The notes below the pieces were generated by a model. The model was given only the letters and a program-made list of their open reading frames with translations. It made no database searches and was not told the origin of the DNA. The position numbers and the translations under genes were made by a program. A stretch of DNA of 64,000 bases. It comes from Aurantiacibacter luteus. Lineage in GTDB: Bacteria > Pseudomonadota > Alphaproteobacteria > Sphingomonadales > Sphingomonadaceae. How positions within the stretch are numbered: the stretch's first letter is position 1; each line of letters starts with the position of its first letter. The stretch covers positions 496,001 to 560,000 of the forward strand of contig NZ_LBHB01000002.1 of NCBI RefSeq assembly GCF_001010945.1, given 5' to 3'. Shown here piece by piece: positions 52,986 through 64,000 of the stretch.

Positions 52986-53551
52986 GAAGGCTCTCTAGTC
53001 TGGTCGGGCTTTGCTGTCACGGGGTTATGGGGCGCGGGACCTGCCGCGTCCTGTCCCTCGGCCACTGTCTCGCGGCTGAACAGCGCGCGAACTAGGATAA
53101 TGACGACGCCGATGGTGATCGCCGCATCGGCCACGTTGAAGATCAGGAACGGACGGAACTCGCCGACATGCAGGTCGGCATAGTCGATGACGTAGCCGTA
53201 CATCCACCGGTCGCGGATATTGCCGAGCGCACCGCCCAGCACGAGGCCCAGCGCGGCGATGTCCCAGCCCTTGCGCTCGCGCAGCATCCACACCGCCACG
53301 CCCACGGCGATGGCGGCGGTCACGGCGACGAGGATCCAGCGCATTTCCATGCTGGTCGCTTCGAACATGCCAAGCGAGACGCCGTAGTTGTTGGCGCGGC
53401 GCAGGTCGAAGAACGGCAGCAGCGGCTCGACCTCGTTCACCCGGTCGAGCTCGAGCACGTTCACCACGACGTGCTTGATCCACTGGTCGAGCACGAAGGT
53501 GACGACGGCAATGGCGAAGCCGACGATGCGAAGGTTGCGAAGCGAGGTCAT
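52982..53551 (-). CDS. lspA: Lipoprotein signal peptidase
   Basis: A 189-residue inner-membrane aspartyl protease (signal peptidase II) with four hydrophobic segments. The catalytic aspartates are in GALGNIRDR and FNVADAAITIG; NNYGVSLGMF replaces the usual N-x-G-x-(A/S)-F. It cleaves prolipoproteins such as its own neighbour. It begins inside the end of ileS (ATGA-type overlap), the classic ribF-ileS-lspA order. Confidence 0.93.
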   Translation of the reverse strand: MTSLRNLRIVGFAIAVVTFVLDQWIKHVVVNVLELDRVNEVEPLLPFFDLRRANNYGVSLGMFEATSMEMRWILVAVTAAIAVGVAVWMLRERKGWDIAALGLVLGGALGNIRDRWMYGYVIDYADLHVGEFRPFLIFNVADAAITIGVVIILVRALFSRETVAEGQDAAGPAPHNPVTAKPDQTREPS

Positions 53552-56439
53552 CGGGCGGCATCCATTTCGGCGACGACGGTCTCGCAGCGGTGGCACAGGT
53601 CGCCGTCCTCCTCGACCTCGGGCAGCAGGCGCCAGCAGCGGCCGCACTTGGCGTCGTCCGATTTGGCGACGGTGACGGCATCGCCCTCGTGACGGGTGAC
53701 CGCGCCGCTGATGAACAGCTCGGCGAGATCGGCGTCGGAGAAGCCTGCCGGCACGGCGGCAGCGGGCACGGCGACCTCAGCCTCAAGGCCCGAGCGCACG
53801 ACTTTGTCGCGGCGCAGCGGCTCGATGGCTTCGGTCACGCGCTCGCGCAGGGTGCGCAGCTGCTCCCAGCGGGCGGCATCGGCCTCGGCGGCGGGCACCT
53901 TGGGCCATTCGAGCAGGTGGATGCTGCCGCCGTCGGGGTAACGCGTGCCCCAGACCTCTTCGGCGGTGAAGACCAGCACTGGCGCGGTGTAGCGGATCAG
54001 CGCGTGGAACAACGTGTCGAGCACGGTGCGGTAGGCGCGCCGCTCCAGGCTGCCCGGCGCATCGCAATAGAGCCGGTCCTTGCGGATATCGAAGAAGAAG
54101 GCGCTCAAATCCTCGTTGGCGAATTCGCTCAGCGCGCGGGTGTAAGCGATGAAATCGAAGTCGCTCACTGCACGGCGCAGCTTGCCATCGAGCTCGCCCA
54201 GCAGGCTGAGCATGTACTGCTCGAGCTCGGGCATCTCGCCCACGCCCACCCGCTCGCTCTCGTCGAACCCGTCGAGCGCGCCGAGCAGGTAGCGGAAGGT
54301 ATTGCGCAGCTTGCGATAGCTGTCGGCCACGCCCTTGAGGATTTCCGGCCCGATGCGGTGGTCCTCGGTCGAATCGACGCTGAGCGCCCAGAGCCGGATG
54401 ATGTCGGCGCCGTATTCCTCCATCACCTTCAGCGGATCGACGGTGTTGCCGAGGCTCTTCGACATCTTGCGCCCGTCGGCGGCCATGGTGAAGCCATGGG
54501 TCAGCACCGCCTTGTAGGGCGCGCGGCCGCGGGTGGCGCAGCTTTCCAGCAAGCTCGACTGGAACCAGCCGCGATGCTGGTCGCTGCCTTCGAGATAGAG
54601 GTCGGCGGGGCTCTGCAGGTCCGGCCAGCGCCCGCTTTCGAGGACGAAAGCATGGGTGGAGCCGGAATCGAACCAGACGTCGAGAATGTCGGAGACCATC
54701 TCGTAGTCGGCGAGGTCGTATTCGTTGCCGAGCAGGCGCGCGGCGTTCTCCTCCGACCAGGCATCGACGCCTTCGGCCTTTACCGCCTCGACGATGCGCG
54801 CATTGACGGCGGGATCGACGAGGTACTGCCCGCTCTCGCGATGGACGAACAGCGTGATCGGCACGCCCCAGGCGCGCTGGCGGCTGAGCACCCAGTCGGG
54901 GCGACCCTCCACCATGGCGCGGATGCGGTTCTGGCCCTTGGCGGGGACGAAGCGCGTGGCCTCGATTTCGGCGAGCGCGGTTTGCCGCAACGTCATCCCA
55001 GCGGAAGCTGGGATCGCTATGGATTCAGCTGCGTTGCCAGCGACCCCAGCTTGCGCTGGGGTGACGATCTTTGCGTCCATCGGCACGAACCACTGCGGCG
55101 TGCAGCGGAAGATGACCTTGGCCTTCGAGCGCCACGAGTGCGGGTAGGAGTGCTGGTAGTCCGCGCTGGCGGCGAGCAACGCGCCGGCTTCGCGCAGGTC
55201 CGAGCAGATCGGGCCGTCGGGGGCGTTGAACTTCGGGTTTATGACGCTGGCGCTGCGCTCGTCGGTGCGCGGTAGCCAGCCCCAGTCCTCGCGGTAGCGC
55301 CCGTCGTCGTCGACCACGAACTTCGGGCCGATGCCGTACTCGCGGCACAGCTCGAAATCGTCCTCGCCGTGATCGGGCGCCATGTGGACGAGCCCCGTGC
55401 CGCTGTCGGTCGTGACGAAGTCGCCGGGCAACAGCGGACGCGGCTCGGCGAAGAACCCTCCGAGATGGTGCATCGGGTGGCGGGCGATTGTGCCGGCGAG
55501 CGACTCCCCGATGTAGAAGTCCAGCGTGGCGAAATTTTGTTTCGGATTCTCTTGTGCGCGAATACGCGAGCGGAAGCCGTCGTATAGCTCAGTCGCAACA
55601 AGGTAGCGCCGACCGGTCGCCTCGGCGAACTCGTCGAGCCCTTCGACCAGAACGTAATCGACATCCGGCCCATAGGCCAAAGCCTGATTTACCGGGATCG
55701 TCCACGGCGTGGTCGTCCAGATCACCGCGTGCGCGCCGACCAGTTCGGGGATCGGGCTCTCGACGATCTCGAACGCCACGTCGATCTGGGTCGAGACGAT
55801 ATCCTCGTATTCGACCTCGGCCTCCGCCAGCGCGGTCTTCTCGACCGGGCTCCACATCACCGGCTTGGCGCCGCGATAGAGCTGGCCGCTCTCGGCGAAC
55901 TTGAGCAGTTCGGCGACGATTCCGGCCTCGGCCTCGGGGGCCATCGTCAGGTAGGGATCGTCCCACTGGCCGGTGACGCCGAGCCGCTTGAACTGTTCGC
56001 GCTGCACGTCGACCCACTTGGCCGCATATTCGCGGCATTCGGCGCGGAACTCGCGCGCCGGGACCTCGTCCTTGTTGCGCTTCTTCTTGCGGTAGAGTTC
56101 CTCCACCTTCCACTCGATCGGCAGGCCGTGGCAGTCCCAGCCGGGCACGTAGGGCGCGTCCTTGCCGAGCAGCGTCTGGGTGCGGATAACTGCGTCCTTC
56201 AGCACCTTGTTCAGCGCATGGCCGATGTGGATGTCGCCGTTGGCGTAGGGCGGACCATCGTGGAGGATGAACTTCTCCGCGCCCGCACGCGCGGCGCGCA
56301 CCTGGCCGTAGAGATCCTCCGCCTCCCAGCGCGCGAGAATGCCCGGCTCCTTCTGCGGCAGGCCGGCCTTCATGGGAAAATCGGTCTTCGGCAGGAAGAC
56401 GGTATCCCGGTAATCTCGCTTGGTGCTCTCGGAGGTCAT
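53548..56439 (-). CDS. ileS: Isoleucyl-tRNA synthetase, carrying an in-frame repeat insertion
   Basis: A 963-residue class I synthetase. Signature HIGH is in GDIHIGHALNK, KMSKS in DGRKMSKSLGN, and a C-terminal zinc finger has four cysteines (CGRCW and CHRC). The editing domain includes VIWTTTPWTIPVNQ. Between FVPMDAK and TLRQTALAEIE, where E. coli IleS has only a couple of residues, this protein has about 25 extra, near residues 458-483, written by a palindromic repeat. The start MTSESTKRDYRD overlaps the ribF stop; the larger frame upstream is antisense to nothing and not conserved. Confidence 0.95.
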   Translation of the reverse strand: MTSESTKRDYRDTVFLPKTDFPMKAGLPQKEPGILARWEAEDLYGQVRAARAGAEKFILHDGPPYANGDIHIGHALNKVLKDAVIRTQTLLGKDAPYVPGWDCHGLPIEWKVEELYRKKKRNKDEVPAREFRAECREYAAKWVDVQREQFKRLGVTGQWDDPYLTMAPEAEAGIVAELLKFAESGQLYRGAKPVMWSPVEKTALAEAEVEYEDIVSTQIDVAFEIVESPIPELVGAHAVIWTTTPWTIPVNQALAYGPDVDYVLVEGLDEFAEATGRRYLVATELYDGFRSRIRAQENPKQNFATLDFYIGESLAGTIARHPMHHLGGFFAEPRPLLPGDFVTTDSGTGLVHMAPDHGEDDFELCREYGIGPKFVVDDDGRYREDWGWLPRTDERSASVINPKFNAPDGPICSDLREAGALLAASADYQHSYPHSWRSKAKVIFRCTPQWFVPMDAKIVTPAQAGVAGNAAESIAIPASAGMTLRQTALAEIEATRFVPAKGQNRIRAMVEGRPDWVLSRQRAWGVPITLFVHRESGQYLVDPAVNARIVEAVKAEGVDAWSEENAARLLGNEYDLADYEMVSDILDVWFDSGSTHAFVLESGRWPDLQSPADLYLEGSDQHRGWFQSSLLESCATRGRAPYKAVLTHGFTMAADGRKMSKSLGNTVDPLKVMEEYGADIIRLWALSVDSTEDHRIGPEILKGVADSYRKLRNTFRYLLGALDGFDESERVGVGEMPELEQYMLSLLGELDGKLRRAVSDFDFIAYTRALSEFANEDLSAFFFDIRKDRLYCDAPGSLERRAYRTVLDTLFHALIRYTAPVLVFTAEEVWGTRYPDGGSIHLLEWPKVPAAEADAARWEQLRTLRERVTEAIEPLRRDKVVRSGLEAEVAVPAAAVPAGFSDADLAELFISGAVTRHEGDAVTVAKSDDAKCGRCWRLLPEVEEDGDLCHRCETVVAEMDAAR
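54991..55066. repeat. Palindromic repeat inserted in frame within ileS
   Basis: A 76-base element with matching ends CGTCA...TGACG. Inside are two hairpins, CCCAGC-GGAA-GCTGGG (54997-55012) and CCCCAGC-TTGC-GCTGGGG (55045-55062). In the ileS reading it encodes residues such as IVTPAQAGVAG and IPASAGMT, the kind of peptide written by the interspersed CGTCATCCC...GGGATGACG repeats of many alphaproteobacteria. It resembles the in-frame palindromic elements known from Rickettsia. Confidence 0.8.
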
Positions 56440-57367
56440 TTCGCGGGCGCACCTAGGAGTTTGCGCGCCCGTTCGCAATCGGCTTCCATCTGCACCTTGA
56501 GTGCCTCCATCCCGTCGAAGCGCTGCTCTGGCCGCAGGAAATGGCGGAATTCGATGTCGAGCTGCTCGCCGTAGAGATCGCCCGCGAAATCGAAGAAGAA
56601 AGGCTCGAGCAGTTCCTTTGGCGGATCGAAGGTTGGGCGCACGCCAACATTGGCCGCGCCCTGCAACCGCTGTCCGGTCGAGAGGACACGCGCGGTGACG
56701 GCGTAGATGCCGAAGCGCGGGCGAAGGTATCCGCCCAGTTCCATGTTGGCCGTCGGAAAGCCCATTTCGCGCCCACGCTTGTCGCCGTGGATGACCGTGC
56801 CGCGCACGGTGAAGGGGCGGGTGAGGAGCTCCGCCGCCGCCTCGCATTCGCCCGCCTTCAGCGCGTCACGGATGCGGCTGGAGCTGACCGTCAGTCCGCC
56901 ATCGGCCACCGGACCCACAGCGCGCGCCGCGATCCCGTGCGCCGCGCCGACATCGCGCAGCACCTGCACATTTCCGCTGCGGCCTTGTCCGAAGGTGAAG
57001 TCCTCGCCCGTCACCACGCCCGCTGCGCCCAGATGCGCGCCGAGCAGGTCGGCGACGAAGCTTTCCGCCGTGGTCGCGGCCAAGGCGTCGTCAAAGGTGA
57101 AGACCAGCACCGCGTCCGCGCCGGCGGCCGTGAACAGCTCCTCGCGCTGGTCGAGCCCGGTGAGGCGGAAGGGCGGGACGTGCGGGGCGAAGTGGCGCAC
57201 CGGGTGCGGGTCGAAGGTGGCGACGATCGCCGGGCGGCCCTCGGCGCGCGCCCATTCCACCGCCTCGGCGACGACGCGCTGGTGGCCGAGGTGAAAGCCG
57301 TCGAAGTTGCCGAGCGCGACGATCGCGCCGCGCAGGTTCTCGGGCACGGGATCGCGGTGGGTCAGCC

Positions 57368-57371
<4 letters not shown>
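56436..57371 (-). CDS. ribF: Bifunctional riboflavin kinase / FAD synthetase
   Basis: A 311-residue RibF that phosphorylates riboflavin and adenylates FMN. The N-terminal nucleotidyltransferase has ALGNFDGFHLGHQRVV and VTGEDFTFGQGRSG, SSSRIRDALKAG; the C-terminal kinase has GDKRGREMGFPTANM. Both halves are complete. It overlaps ileS at its end (TGATG-like) and the dipeptidase at its start by four bases. Confidence 0.95.
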
Positions 57372-60160
<2,789 letters not shown>

Positions 60161-60167
60161 TATTCCC

Positions 60168-60255
60168 CGCTCATCCTGAGCCTGTCGAAGGATTGTCCTT
60201 CCTGTCGACCCCGCTAGAAGAAAAAGCGACCCTTCGACAAGCTCAGGGTGAGCGG
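60168..60255. repeat. Inverted repeat between purE and purK
   Basis: Two 25-base arms, CCGCTCATCCTGAGCCTG... at 60168-60192 and its complement ending at 60255, pair with only two mismatches around a loop of about 37 bases. The arm sequence (CTCATCCTGAGC-TTGTCGAAGG) is a familiar dispersed palindromic repeat of alphaproteobacterial genomes. The rest of the purE-purK gap holds nothing else but the purK start region. Confidence 0.85.
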
Positions 60256-60261
60256 AAGGTG

Positions 60262-60753
60262 TTAGTCCTCCGGCCTTTCCGCCACCTTGTCGGTCTGTGC
60301 CGCGCGCCAGTCCTGCAACCGCTGCGCCAGCGCCTCGTCACCAAGCGCGAGGATGCCGGCTGCCATCAAGCCCGCATTGGTCGCCCCCGCCTCGCCGATG
60401 GCGAGCGTGCCGACGGGAATGCCGGCGGGCATCTGCACGATCGAGAGCAGGCTATCGAGGCCGCTCAGGGCCTTGGACCGCACCGGCACGCCGAGCACCG
60501 GCAGGTGGGTCAGCGCGGCGATCATGCCCGGCAGGTGCGCCGCCCCGCCCGCGCCCGCGATGACGACCTTGAAGCCTTCCTCGTGCGCGGTCTTGCCGTA
60601 CGCGTGCAGCCGGTCGGGCGTGCGGTGCGCCGAAACGATGCGCGCGTCGTAGGCGACGCCGAGCGCATCGAGCACGTCGGCGGCGCACTGCATGGTCGGC
60701 CAGTCGGACTGGCTGCCCATGACGATGGCGACCTGCGCGCTCACCTCAGGCAT
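60262..60753 (-). CDS. purE: N5-carboxyaminoimidazole ribonucleotide mutase
   Basis: A 163-residue Pur[31 protein letters not shown] with the catalytic histidine, and [20 protein letters not shown]. It acts on the product of PurK to give CAIR. Its ATG overlaps the end of gpmA by eight bases. Length is typical. Confidence 0.95.
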   Translation of the reverse strand: MPEVSAQVAIVMGSQSDWPTMQCAADVLDALGVAYDARIVSAHRTPDRLHAYGKTAHEEGFKVVIAGAGGAAHLPGMIAALTHLPVLGVPVRSKALSGLDSLLSIVQMPAGIPVGTLAIGEAGATNAGLMAAGILALGDEALAQRLQDWRAAQTDKVAERPED

Positions 60754-61447
60754 CCTTCAGGTAATACCGCTCGCCCGCCCGCATATCGGCGTCGAACTCG
60801 TAGACGATGGGCTGGCCGGTCGGGATCTCGAGATCGGTGATGTCATCGTCCGAGATGGAGGAGAGGTGCTTCACCAGCGCGCGCAGGGAATTGCCGTGGG
60901 CGGAGACGATCACCGTCTCGCCTTCCGCCAGCTTCGGCTCGATGGCTTCCTGGTAGTAGGGCAGCACCCGCTCGATGGTGAGCTTCAGGCTCTCGGCGGC
61001 GGGCACTGCGATCCCGGCATAGCGCGGGTCGCCGGAGAGGTCGAACTCGCTGCCCGTCTCGATCGGCGGCGGCGGCTCGTCGAAGCTGCGGCGCCAGATG
61101 TGCACCTGCTCCTCGCCGTGCTTCTCGCGCGTCTGCTGCTTGTCGAGCCCGGTGAGGCCGCCGTAATGCCGCTCGTTGAGGCGCCAGTCCTTGACTTCGG
61201 GGATCCACAGTCGCCCGCATTCCTCCAGCGCCAGGTGCAGCGTCTTGATCGCGCGGGTCTGCAGGCTGGTGAAGGCGAGCGTCGGCAGCACGCCCTTGTC
61301 CTTCAGCAGCTTGCCCGCGGCGCGCGCCTCGGCCTCACCTTTCTCGGTGACGCCGACATCCCACCAGCCGGTGAAGCGGTTGGCGAGGTTCCATTCGCTC
61401 TGGCCGTGGCGGACTAGAACCAAGGTACCTGGGATCAGGGTGGGCAA
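60746..61447 (-). CDS. gpmA: 2,3-bisphosphoglycerate-dependent phosphoglycerate mutase
   Basis: A 233-residue glycolytic mutase. The phosphorylated histidine is in [12 protein letters not shown], with [28 protein letters not shown] and the second histidine in [15 protein letters not shown]. The likely start is TTG ([12 protein letters not shown]), preceded by GGAGAGAGAGC, a good ribosome site; no ATG is placed near the conserved region and the upstream frame is not conserved. It is the first gene of the nine-gene minus-strand run ending at the DUF3035 gene. Confidence 0.92.
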   Translation of the reverse strand: MPTLIPGTLVLVRHGQSEWNLANRFTGWWDVGVTEKGEAEARAAGKLLKDKGVLPTLAFTSLQTRAIKTLHLALEECGRLWIPEVKDWRLNERHYGGLTGLDKQQTREKHGEEQVHIWRRSFDEPPPPIETGSEFDLSGDPRYAGIAVPAAESLKLTIERVLPYYQEAIEPKLAEGETVIVSAHGNSLRALVKHLSSISDDDITDLEIPTGQPIVYEFDADMRAGERYYLKDA

Positions 61448-61475
61448 GCTCTCTCTCCTGTTGCGAGGCGGCGGA

Positions 61476-61703
61476 TTAGCGGGTTTGATCGTTTTTCGAA
61501 AGCACCTCCGCGCTTTCGTCCTCGGCGCTGTTCGCTTCGCCGGGGCTGCGCTCCGGCTGCGCGGCACCTGCGGACGGCCGTTCGGCCTTGCGAGCCTGCG
61601 GCCCGGCAGCTCCATAAAGCCCGCGCGCCTGCGACTTGCGGCGGTGCAGGTTCTCACGCAGCTTGGCGGCCAGGCGTTCTTTGCGGGTTGGGATGTCGCT
61701 CAT
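61476..61703 (-). CDS. Small basic hypothetical protein, C-terminus encoded by repeat copy E
   Basis: A 75-residue protein, not assigned to a function. The N-terminal part MSDIPTRKERLAAKLRENLH followed by RRKSQARGLYG looks like a conserved small sphingomonad protein with a basic helix. From about residue 32 the sequence (ARKAERPSAGAAQPERSPGE and on) is simply the antisense reading of repeat copy E, so the tail is recent and not conserved. The native stop was presumably displaced. It lies upstream of gpmA on the same strand. Confidence 0.55.
   Translation of the reverse strand: MSDIPTRKERLAAKLRENLHRRKSQARGLYGAAGPQARKAERPSAGAAQPERSPGEANSAEDESAEVLSKNDQTR
61490..61610 (+). repeat. Modular hairpin repeat, copy E
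   Basis: First hairpin CGAAAGCAC-CTCC-GCGCTTTCG (61497-61518, one A-C mismatch), connector TCCTCGGCGCTGTTCGCTTCG shared with D and F, then GGCC-GTTC-GGCC (61576-61587). The third hairpin seems eroded. It overlaps the 3' coding part of the small minus-strand gene. Confidence 0.8.
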
Positions 61704-61815
61704 GGCCATGGCTCTGCCGCAAGGCGCGCGCCGGCTCAAGCTTGGCTTGACTTTCGCCCGTCGCGCGACAATAGCGCGCGCCTGCCTGCCAGGACCATCC
61801 CCGCGCGGGCCCGGC

Positions 61816-61890
61816 GCTGCTGTAGCTCAGTGGTAGAGCGCACCCTTGGTAAGGGTGAGGTCGGGAGTTCAATCCTCCCCAGCAGCACCA
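61816..61890 (+). tRNA. tRNA-Thr (anticodon GGT)
   Basis: A complete tRNA with encoded CCA. Acceptor arms GCTGCTG and CAGCAGC pair fully, the D arm has GCTC...GAGC, the anticodon stem is CACCC/GGGTG with loop TTGGTAA (anticodon GGT, reading ACC and ACT), and the T arm is GGGAG-TTCAATC-CTCCC. It stands alone between the small minus-strand gene and repeat copy F. Confidence 0.95.
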
Positions 61891-61895
61891 TTCTT

Positions 61896-62025
61896 GATTT
61901 GCGCGGACGCCTCCGCGTCCGCGTCCTCCCTGCTGTTCGCTTCGCCGGGGCTGCGCTCCGGCTGCGCGGCAGGTCCGGGCGGCCGTTCGGCCTTGCGGAC
62001 CCTACGGGTCCGTCTCCTTCCTTTT
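61896..62025 (+). repeat. Modular hairpin repeat, copy F (downstream of tRNA-Thr)
   Basis: Three perfect hairpins: CGCGGACGC-CTCC-GCGTCCGCG (61902-61923), GGCC-GTTC-GGCC (61981-61992) and CGGACCC-TAC-GGGTCCG (61996-62012). It begins TTGATTTG six bases after the tRNA CCA end. The following bases up to the PH-domain gene show only a short T/C-rich stretch. Confidence 0.88.
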
Positions 62026-62061
62026 CTTGCGCAGGCCAGTGTGTTGTGCGAATAATGCACC

Positions 62062-62559
62062 ATGCACGACGACCTTATCGATCCCGTTCCTGACATCGAT
62101 CCCGAGCCGCTGACGCAGCTTTCACCGTCCTACCGGACGATGATGCGGGTGCAGGGGGTGCTGGCGACACTGCCGCTGCTGGTGGCCGGCGGTGTGCTCG
62201 CGCTGGCGGGGGACATCCCGGCTTGGGTGCCGGGCATCGCGGTGCTGCTGGTCGCGCTGGTGCTGATCGCCTACCTGCCGATGAAGCGGTGGCGGCATCG
62301 CGGCTATCATATGGCGGCGGACAGGTTGCGTGTCGTGCGCGGGGTCATGTTCCATTCCGACAGCGTGGTGCCATTCAATCGCGTGCAGCACCTCGACGTC
62401 GAGCAGGGGCCGCTCGAGCGCGCCTTCGGCATCGCGCGGCTGATCCTGCACACGGCGGGGACGCACGGCTCTTCGGTCGTGCTGCCGGGGCTCGACCACG
62501 CGGTGGCGGTGGACATGCGCGAGGAGATCCGCGCCCACGTGCGGCGCGAAATGCTGTGA
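62062..62559 (+). CDS. Bacterial PH-domain membrane protein, YdbS-like
   Basis: A 165-residue protein with two membrane helices (LATLPLLVAGGVLALAGD; WVPGIAVLLVALVLIAYLP) followed by one bPH2 domain, whose hallmark is YHMAADRLRVVRGVMFHSDS and PFNRVQHLDVEQGPLERAFG. Function unknown; it is always paired with a larger YdbT-like partner, here overlapping it by four bases. Confidence 0.88.
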   Translation: MHDDLIDPVPDIDPEPLTQLSPSYRTMMRVQGVLATLPLLVAGGVLALAGDIPAWVPGIAVLLVALVLIAYLPMKRWRHRGYHMAADRLRVVRGVMFHSDSVVPFNRVQHLDVEQGPLERAFGIARLILHTAGTHGSSVVLPGLDHAVAVDMREEIRAHVRREML

Positions 62560-64000
62560 CCGAGGGCGCCGACCCCATCGTGATCGACGAATGGCGGCGG
62601 GTCAGCCCGCTCTCCATCGCCGCGACCTCCGCGCGCGACCTCGTCAAGGGATTGCTCCCCGCCGCCTTCGTGCTGTTCGGCGCGGCGCGCAGCGAGAACT
62701 TCGCCGCCGCCTGGATCGTCTTCCCGGTCCTCTTGGCGATTCTCGGCCTCCAGCTCGGCGTCGCCTGGCTGCAGTGGAGCCGCCAGCGCTACCGCATCGG
62801 CGCGAACGACGTGCGGCTGGAGCAGGGCGTGCTCAGCCGCTCGGCGCGCTCGGTGCCCTACGACCGCATCCAGGACGTGAGCCTCGAGCAGAAGCTGCTC
62901 CCGCGCCTGCTCGGCCTCGTCGAGGTGCGCTTCGAGACGGGCGCTGGCGGCAAGGAGGAGCTGAGGCTGGCCTACGTGCCCGAGGCCGAGGGCGAGCGGC
63001 TGCGCGAAGTGGTGCGCTCGCTCGTCGAGCACGCCGAGGAACCCGTTGCTACAATGGATGGCGAGATGGCCGAGGAAGCGCGGCCCACGCCTGCCGAAAG
63101 CGGTAGCACGCTGTTCGCCATGGGGCCGCGGCGGCTGTTCATTTACGGCCTCTTCAGCTTCTCGCTGGTGATCTTCGCCGTCATTCTCGGTGCGGCGCAG
63201 CAGTTCGATTTTCTGTTCGATTTCTGGGGCTGGGCGGACGACTTCGTCGAGGACGAGCGATATCGCGGGGCCGCCGAGGCGCTGGCCGGATACTCGCTCG
63301 CCGCGCAGGTCGCGGCGGCGCTCTACGCGGTGCTGACCGTCATCGTCGTCGGCATGGCGAGCGGCGTGGCGCAGGTTTTTGTGCGCGACTGGGGCTTCCT
63401 GCTCGAACGCACGGCCAAGGGCTTCCGCCGCCGCCGCGGGTTGCTGACGAAGACCGACGTGGTCATGCCCGTGCACCGCGTGCAGGCGCTGGTCGTTTCG
63501 ACCGGCTGGCTCCGTCGACGCTTCGGCTGGCACGGCCTCAGCTTCATCAGCCTGGCGCAGGATTCGGGCAAGAGCGACCACGAGGTCGCGCCCTTCGCCA
63601 AGATGCTCGAGATTGCGCCGATCGCAGTTGAAGCCGGTTTTGCCCTGCCCGATCAGGATGTCCGATGGTGGCGACCGGCGCCGGCCTACTATTTCGTGCG
63701 CGGCCTGGCCGTGACCCTGTTCGTCTTCGTGCTGTTGCAGATCGCGGTCATCGTGGCGGCCGCCGAGGGCGCGCGCATCTGGCCGCTGCTGCTGCTGATC
63801 GTCCCCGTCGCCGCGTGGCAGGCGGTGCGGCGCTGGTACCTGTGGCGGGTGGAGCGGCACGCGCTCGATGCCACGCAGGTGCTGTCAAAGCGCGGCTGGC
63901 TGTCGCCGCGGCTGCAAATCGCCAGCCGGGTCAAGCTTCACTCGGCCGCGATCACGCAGGGCCCGCTGGGCAGGTGGCTGGGATACTGCGACCTCAAGCT
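62556..64000 (+). CDS. Bacterial PH-domain membrane protein, YdbT-like (cut by window end)
   Basis: The frame opens at a GTG overlapping the YdbS-like stop and runs to the window edge, about 481 codons without stop. It holds repeated units of two membrane helices plus a bPH2 domain: RYRIGANDVRLEQGVLSR and YDRIQDVSLEQKLLPRLLG in the first, RRRGLLTKTDVVMPVHRVQ in the second, and a third starting VERHALDATQVLSKRGWLS at the end. Linker 165-180 is Glu-rich. This is the YdbT layout. The C-terminus lies outside the window. Confidence 0.88.
   Translation, partial: MTEGADPIVIDEWRRVSPLSIAATSARDLVKGLLPAAFVLFGAARSENFAAAWIVFPVLLAILGLQLGVAWLQWSRQRYRIGANDVRLEQGVLSRSARSVPYDRIQDVSLEQKLLPRLLGLVEVRFETGAGGKEELRLAYVPEAEGERLREVVRSLVEHAEEPVATMDGEMAEEARPTPAESGSTLFAMGPRRLFIYGLFSFSLVIFAVILGAAQQFDFLFDFWGWADDFVEDERYRGAAEALAGYSLAAQVAAALYAVLTVIVVGMASGVAQVFVRDWGFLLERTAKGFRRRRGLLTKTDVVMPVHRVQALVVSTGWLRRRFGWHGLSFISLAQDSGKSDHEVAPFAKMLEIAPIAVEAGFALPDQDVRWWRPAPAYYFVRGLAVTLFVFVLLQIAVIVAAAEGARIWPLLLLIVPVAAWQAVRRWYLWRVERHALDATQVLSKRGWLSPRLQIASRVKLHSAAITQGPLGRWLGYCDLK

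Noticed and set aside
55568-55600. tRNA-like fragment GTATAGCTCAGTCG inside ileS
   Set aside because: Resembles a tRNA D-arm by chance; no acceptor, anticodon or T arm follows and it lies within conserved coding sequence.

Overview
The window is GC-rich chromosomal DNA from an alphaproteobacterium, most likely Sphingomonadales and probably family Erythrobacteraceae. This rests on recognised proteins and gene order: the CtrA inhibitor SciP, a TrcR/DUF1013 regulator, DUF1192, DUF3035 and DUF5930 proteins, Coq7, an EcfG-type promoter, and the order proA-nadD-rsfS-rlmH-envC-ctpA. No plasmid, prophage, insertion sequence, CRISPR array or rRNA operon is visible. Genes are packed very tightly; same-strand neighbours often overlap by 1, 4 or 8 bases and several convergent pairs overlap at their 3' ends. 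No stretch longer than 300 bases lacks a gene.

Layout. 1-12.4 kb: the start of an S4-domain gene, a SUV3-like RNA helicase, a divergent M23 peptidase, a coupled run hemB - two GNAT acetyltransferases - fused-membrane spermidine-synthase-like protein - gamma carbonic anhydrase, then a facing ligase/exonuclease DNA-repair pair with a low-GC gene between them. 12.4-20.6 kb: M1 aminopeptidase, ClpA with a heat-shock-like promoter, DUF1192, quinone oxidoreductase, TrcR, and a bactofilin/M23 pair. 20.8-28.3 kb: proA, nadD, rsfS, rlmH, EnvC-like, CtpA, DsbB, Coq7. 28.3-37.6 kb: fabI, BrkB, CbpA, pdxH, CDF transporter, PhzF, serine hydrolase, mnmA, sciP and a stress membrane protein. 37.8-50.8 kb: an RND efflux pair, DUF445, GNAT, etfBA, exoD, sucC, a CysQ-like phosphatase and an OmpA lipoprotein. 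51-64 kb: CorC-like protein, then the long minus-strand run gpmA-purE-purK-folA-dipeptidase-ribF-ileS-lspA-DUF3035, tRNA-Thr, and two bacterial PH-domain proteins, the last cut by the window end.

The most unusual content is repetitive DNA. Six copies of a modular multi-hairpin repeat lie between genes. Their first hairpin always has the loop CTCC but the stem sequence differs between copies while both arms remain complementary, a covariation pattern. Two copies begin exactly at a gene's stop codon, one supplies the C-terminal codons of a small protein, and one lies just before rlmH, which has no canonical start codon and apparently starts at ATT. A different palindromic repeat is inserted in frame inside ileS, and a third, inverted repeat separates purE from purK.

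Readable regulation includes a perfect EcfG-type site before a YeaQ/GlsB-like gene, CtrA-like half-site pairs before the sciP operon and the first M23 gene, a sigma-32-like promoter for clpA, and a palindrome on the etfB promoter. All functional calls come from reading the sequence; no database search was run.
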